Assembly (NCBI GenBank): GCA_944989445.1
Contig: CALYLW010000432.1
Span: forward strand, 1-64,000
Direction of reading: 5' to 3'
DNA from: Ampullaceana balthica
Lineage: Eukaryota > Mollusca > Gastropoda > Lymnaeidae
Length of the DNA stretch: 64,000 nt
Part shown: positions 60,025 through 64,000 of the stretch, piece by piece
Position numbering within the stretch: position 1 is the first letter of the stretch
How the letters are laid out: each line of letters opens with the position of its first letter
The notes under the pieces: generated by a model
What the model was told of the DNA's origin: nothing
Databases searched by the model: none
The model's input: only the letters and a program-made list of their open reading frames with translations
Made by a program: the position numbers and the translations under genes

Positions 60025-60735
60025 CCAATAAATTGTATGTATCATTGTTGCAGTAGATATAACAATCTCTTGTATGTATCAGTGTAGCATTAGATACAAC
60101 AATATTTTGGATGTATCAATGTAGCAGTAGATATAACAATATCTTGGATGTATCAATGTAGCAGTAGATACAACAATATCTTGTATGTATCAGTGTAGCA
60201 GTAGATACAACAATATCTTGTACGTATCAGTGTAGCAGTAGATACAACAATATCTTGGATGTATCAATGTAGCAGTAGATACAACAATATCTTGGATGTA
60301 TCAGTGTAGCAGTAGATACAACAATATCTTGTATGTATCAGTGTAGCAGTAGATACAACACTATTTTGGATGTATCAATGTAGCAGTAGATACAACACTA
60401 TCTTGTATGTATCAGTGTAGCAGTAGATACAACAATATCTTGTATGTATCAGTGTAGCATTAGATACAACAATATATTGTATGTATCAGTGTAGCAGTAG
60501 ATACAACAATATCTTGGATGTATCAATGTAGCAGTAGATACAACAATATCTTGTATGTATCAGTGTAGCAGTAGATACAACAATATCTTGTATGTATCAG
60601 TGTAGCAGTAGATACAACAATATTTTGGATGTATCAATGTAGCAGTAGATACAACAATATCTTGTATGTATCAATGTAGCAGTAGATACAACAATATCTT
60701 GTATGTATCAGTGTAGCAGTAGATACAACAATTTC
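60025..60735. repeat. 37-bp minisatellite, about 19 copies
   Basis: The unit contains gtatcagtgtagcagtagat and acaacaatatcttgtat. Binary variants (cagtg/caatg, tgtatg/tggatg) co-vary, indicating dimer-scale duplication. Confidence 0.95.
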
Positions 60736-61360
60736 TTTGATGTCCCTTTAGAAATATCACAGTTGATGTCAGAACACGCATCGTTAGTTTTATTGTAGTT
60801 TAATCAGATGTCATGGGACAATATTAAGTCTTACAACCGAATACTATCTCTGGACAGTAGAAAGCGGTCAAAGAGATGGGATATTTTCAAATGCCCTGCT
60901 GCAGAGGTTATTCAGAGGTGACCCCAGGACAACCCTGGCCAACGACATCAAAGGGAGCTAACTTCTAACCTATCGATGAATGCCTACACCGCTGACATGA
61001 CAGCACTGACCACAGCTGACCAGGTCAGTTGGTGTGGCTTGTCAGATTGGAGTTGTCACAATTCTGCCCGTCTGGTCAGGAAATCTTTCTTTGTTTTTTT
61101 TGGTGTTTTTTTTTGTTTTTGGTTTGGTAACAGTACTAGAGAGCCAGTGGATATCTTTTCGATGACTAGTGTATGACCTATTGATGGCTAGTCATCAACT
61201 ACTAGATATATCTTGATATAACTTTTACCTAAGTTGTTGCTACTAAATGCCAGCGTCGTCCAACAGATCGCTATATAATTAGTTCCCCCCCACCCCCAGA
61301 CCACTGTACACCATGTTTTTGTTTGTAAAATAAAATTTAGAAAATAATTTAAGCAAGGAG
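60736..61360. other. no gene recognised
   Basis: Unique sequence with a T-rich tract at about 61085-61120. Confidence 0.45.
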
Positions 61361-61361
61361 A

Positions 61362-61366
61362 GAGAT

Positions 61367-61447
<81 letters not shown>

Positions 61448-61448
61448 G
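61362..61448. repeat. GA microsatellite
   Basis: A near-pure gaga tract of about 80 bp. Confidence 0.97.
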
Positions 61449-61534
61449 AACCTTTACAACACGTTCATGTACAATCGTATGGAAAAAAAAATTAAAGAAC
61501 CTTTACAATTCCCGATATTAATATATTGAGAAAT

Positions 61535-61591
61535 GCGTGAAGTAGCGAATCCGTGATAATCGAACCGCGAAGTAGCGAGGGGTTACTGTAT
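61535..61591. mobile_element. lone terminus resembling a pogo/Tigger-type element
   Basis: gaaccgcgaagtagcgaggg followed by gttactgta reads, reversed, tacagtaacccctcgctact, a phrase typical of mariner/pogo-class ends with a TA target. The partner end was not found. Confidence 0.45.
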
Positions 61592-63545
61592 TGAAAACCT
61601 CTACATTTGTTACACTCTATTCAATAAACGCAACGTTACAATCTTCTTTTGTATGTCATACACCCCTGATGTGTTGCAAGCTTTCTAATAACAGGAATCT
61701 AAATTCTTCCGAAGTTAAAACGGGTCTTTGCAATCTGCTAATACAATAAATTAGAGTTAATTCTCTAGAATCGATTGTTTGTTATTACCAACACTCAGCC
61801 TCACCCACAGCAGTTATATCTCCAAAACAATACTAAATGGTGATCTGAAATCATTGCATTCTTTTTTTTTCTTTTTTCATTTACTTTAGTTTTTAAAAAA
61901 AAACGAGTAAAAAACATCACCCGGTAGCTCTAATTTGGAATGTTCTAGTTTCCCGGTTTACCGCATGCAGAGATTTATTTACACTTGCGGAATTAAATGT
62001 GTGCCAAATTTTCCTAAGTGAGACAGAAAGGGACTTAACTGCAGAAAAGATCTTAACGGCTGACGTTCGATATTGGGTAATTTGCGTCACACAATGCTCA
62101 AGGTGTGGACCGTAGAGTTCATACAGAGATAGGATCATTGGACGTCAGCTGTGTCCAGCTATGGCTGTGTACAGCTGTGGCTGTGTCCAGCTGTAGTTGG
62201 GATCGAGATGGAAAATGTGACGATGACCAAGGCAGGGGGTGAATTGAAGTATTGTGGATCAGAGGCGTAGCCAGTAGTGGGGATTTTTAAAAAAAATTGT
62301 GTGTGTGTGTGTGTGTGTGTGTTGAGTTGGCCGCTCTTCATTTAACATGGGCAATACATGGACGTTATTGGTGGATCGGCGGGACGGGAGGGGATGTACA
62401 GGAGTCTGGAATGAATGCTCACATTAGGATACCAATGCCAAGGTCATAGCAAGTGGGTCAGTGTTAACAGAAATAATAGGAGGAGATAGGTCAATGATCA
62501 TACAGTGAGACGGAAAAAATTTCACAATTATGTAGTGAAAAGGTAATGCGTCCACATTAGGTATGAAAAGGTTAAGAATACACAATTAGTTAGTGAAACG
62601 TGAAAAGGTAATATGTCAACAATAAGGTAATGAGAATGTAATGTGTCCACATTTAGGTAGTGAGAAGGTAATTTGTCTACGGTAAGGCAGAGATCTAATG
62701 GCCTTATGCAAACATATAACACTTCATATGACGGCACAAAGTGTAATGGGTCACTCTATACCCCATGTCATTAGCCTTTTGTTAAGTAATAAAAAGTAGA
62801 AAAGGAATTTGACAAATTGAAGCTTTGACAATATAATCGTGGGAATTTTGCATTGTTACGAGCAACGGAGATTAAAAACTATGAATGTACAGGATTTCGG
62901 CTCAGGCAGAATTTCACTTCATAAATCCGGTCAAATCCTGTAGAACCATAAAAAATATATATATAATGGCTCCGTCTCCGGCAAATCCGTAATCCGGCCA
63001 TTTTTACAAATCCGTCTCCGGCACCGGTCGGATTTCACTTCATAAATCTGGCCAAATCCTGCACCGGTCGGATTTGAATCCGGTATACCCCTATTAAAAA
63101 CACAACAAAACAGCTGTTTGTTTGGTTTTTTTTTGGTGTTTTTTTTGGGGGGGGGGTGGGGGTGGAAAGGGGGGGGGGCATACGTTGTGACAGGTCAGGG
63201 TCAGAGACAGCAGATGATTGACAACAGGGTGTGATTGTAAGGTCATTGAGGATTGGTGAGGACAAACATGCCTGTGTTTATTGACGTGAACGGTCTCTAA
63301 AACTAGGTCAATAATGTAGGTCAACGCCAGTTCGTGACCTTTAAGAGTGATGTCAAAAAAGACTTTGCTGGTAAAAAATACTTTATTTCAACAAAAAAAA
63401 GTGCAGGATATGTTACTTAGCTTGAATAATATATAATGTAAATTAAATATGAATTTTTAAAAGAATACAATGGGAGAAAAAATTACACTAGAGGGGATGT
63501 AAGCGATTTCATTTTAAAGATTTTTTATTATTTATAATAAATAGT
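61592..63545. other. no gene; simple repeats
   Basis: Contains a TG tract (62299-62320), a MITE-like cagaggcgtagcca end at 62260, short gtgtccagctgtgg duplications (62150-62195), loose 20-bp aaggtaat-type repeats (62530-62680), an internal repeat of ggatttcacttcataaatc (62900-63060) and G-runs at 63148-63178. Confidence 0.5.
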
Positions 63546-64000
63546 TATTTATAAACAATATAAAAGCCCAAGTCACTGACTCACTGGCTGGTTGGATGTA
63601 TCCGTAACGCTATGACGTCATTGTTTGAGCTTATATTTTAATACAAGGTGTGCATCAGAAGGTGTGCAAAATAATTATAAAATAAAGATTATTTTTTAAA
63701 ATAAATAGTACAACAGTCCATTGCAGTTACAAAAGCGTGTGGTGTTTCTCGCCGTAAAAAATTATATGACGACATTGTTTTAGGCATATATTTTAATTTT
63801 GGAAAAGGGAACGATGTAAAAAGAGGATTTGAGGGATATATAATTATAAAATACTTTTGTGTACATTTCATGAAGTTTAATATTTCGTATTTATCAAACA
63901 AGGATAAGTTACTTGGGCTTTTGAATTGAATAAGGCGCCCTTCAAACCCCTAGTTTTTAAGTAATGTGCTCAATTAACTTTATTATAAAAAGTATTTGTG
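63546..64000. mobile_element. Helitron-like fragment at the start of an AT-rich end
   Basis: ataaaagcccaagtcactga and ctcactggctggttgg match the leader of the family near 4640 (actgactcactgactc). The rest to the window end is AT-rich with no recognised feature. Confidence 0.4.

Overview
This is eukaryotic, AT-rich genomic DNA with no intact host gene that I can recognise. The content is tandem repeats plus dead or non-autonomous transposable elements: hAT DNA transposons with 8-bp target duplications, LINE fragments, a Penelope-like GIY-YIG fragment, a tRNA-derived SINE and Helitron-like tandem fragments. This mix, with very many minisatellites, fits a lophotrochozoan animal, perhaps a gastropod mollusc. 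That assignment is an inference from repeat types and not from any marker gene.

Layout. 1-1858 is a 27-bp minisatellite. 2181-4343 is a decayed BED-finger hAT element with perfect target duplications. 4417-9197 holds short direct repeats, a perfect 158-bp inverted repeat and Helitron-like repeats. 9574-14186 holds a MITE relic, a foldback MITE, a minus-strand LINE (endonuclease plus the start of the reverse transcriptase), more Helitron-like sequence and a Penelope-like fragment. 14221-17140 is three minisatellites. 17-25.6 kb is mostly unannotated with small arrays and a foldback repeat. 25.65-30.7 kb is a nested stack: a LINE 3' end, then an old minus-strand hAT that was interrupted by a second hAT, by two minisatellites grown from its own codons, by a 99-bp insertion with a 12-bp target duplication and by a SINE. 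34.9-39.6 kb is a run of eight adjacent minisatellites. 41-51 kb and 54-61 kb hold further arrays. 51.8-52.9 kb has two non-autonomous hAT elements with perfect duplications, and 56-57.4 kb has two LINE 3' ends.

By a rough hand sum of array spans, about 14 kb of the 64 kb (near a fifth) is tandemly repeated, in more than 30 independent arrays with units of 12-78 bp. Nothing here forms an operon or pathway. The most informative observation is that two minisatellites can be traced, with single-copy flanks still present, to short stretches of one transposase reading frame. This gives a readable example of how arrays arise in this genome.
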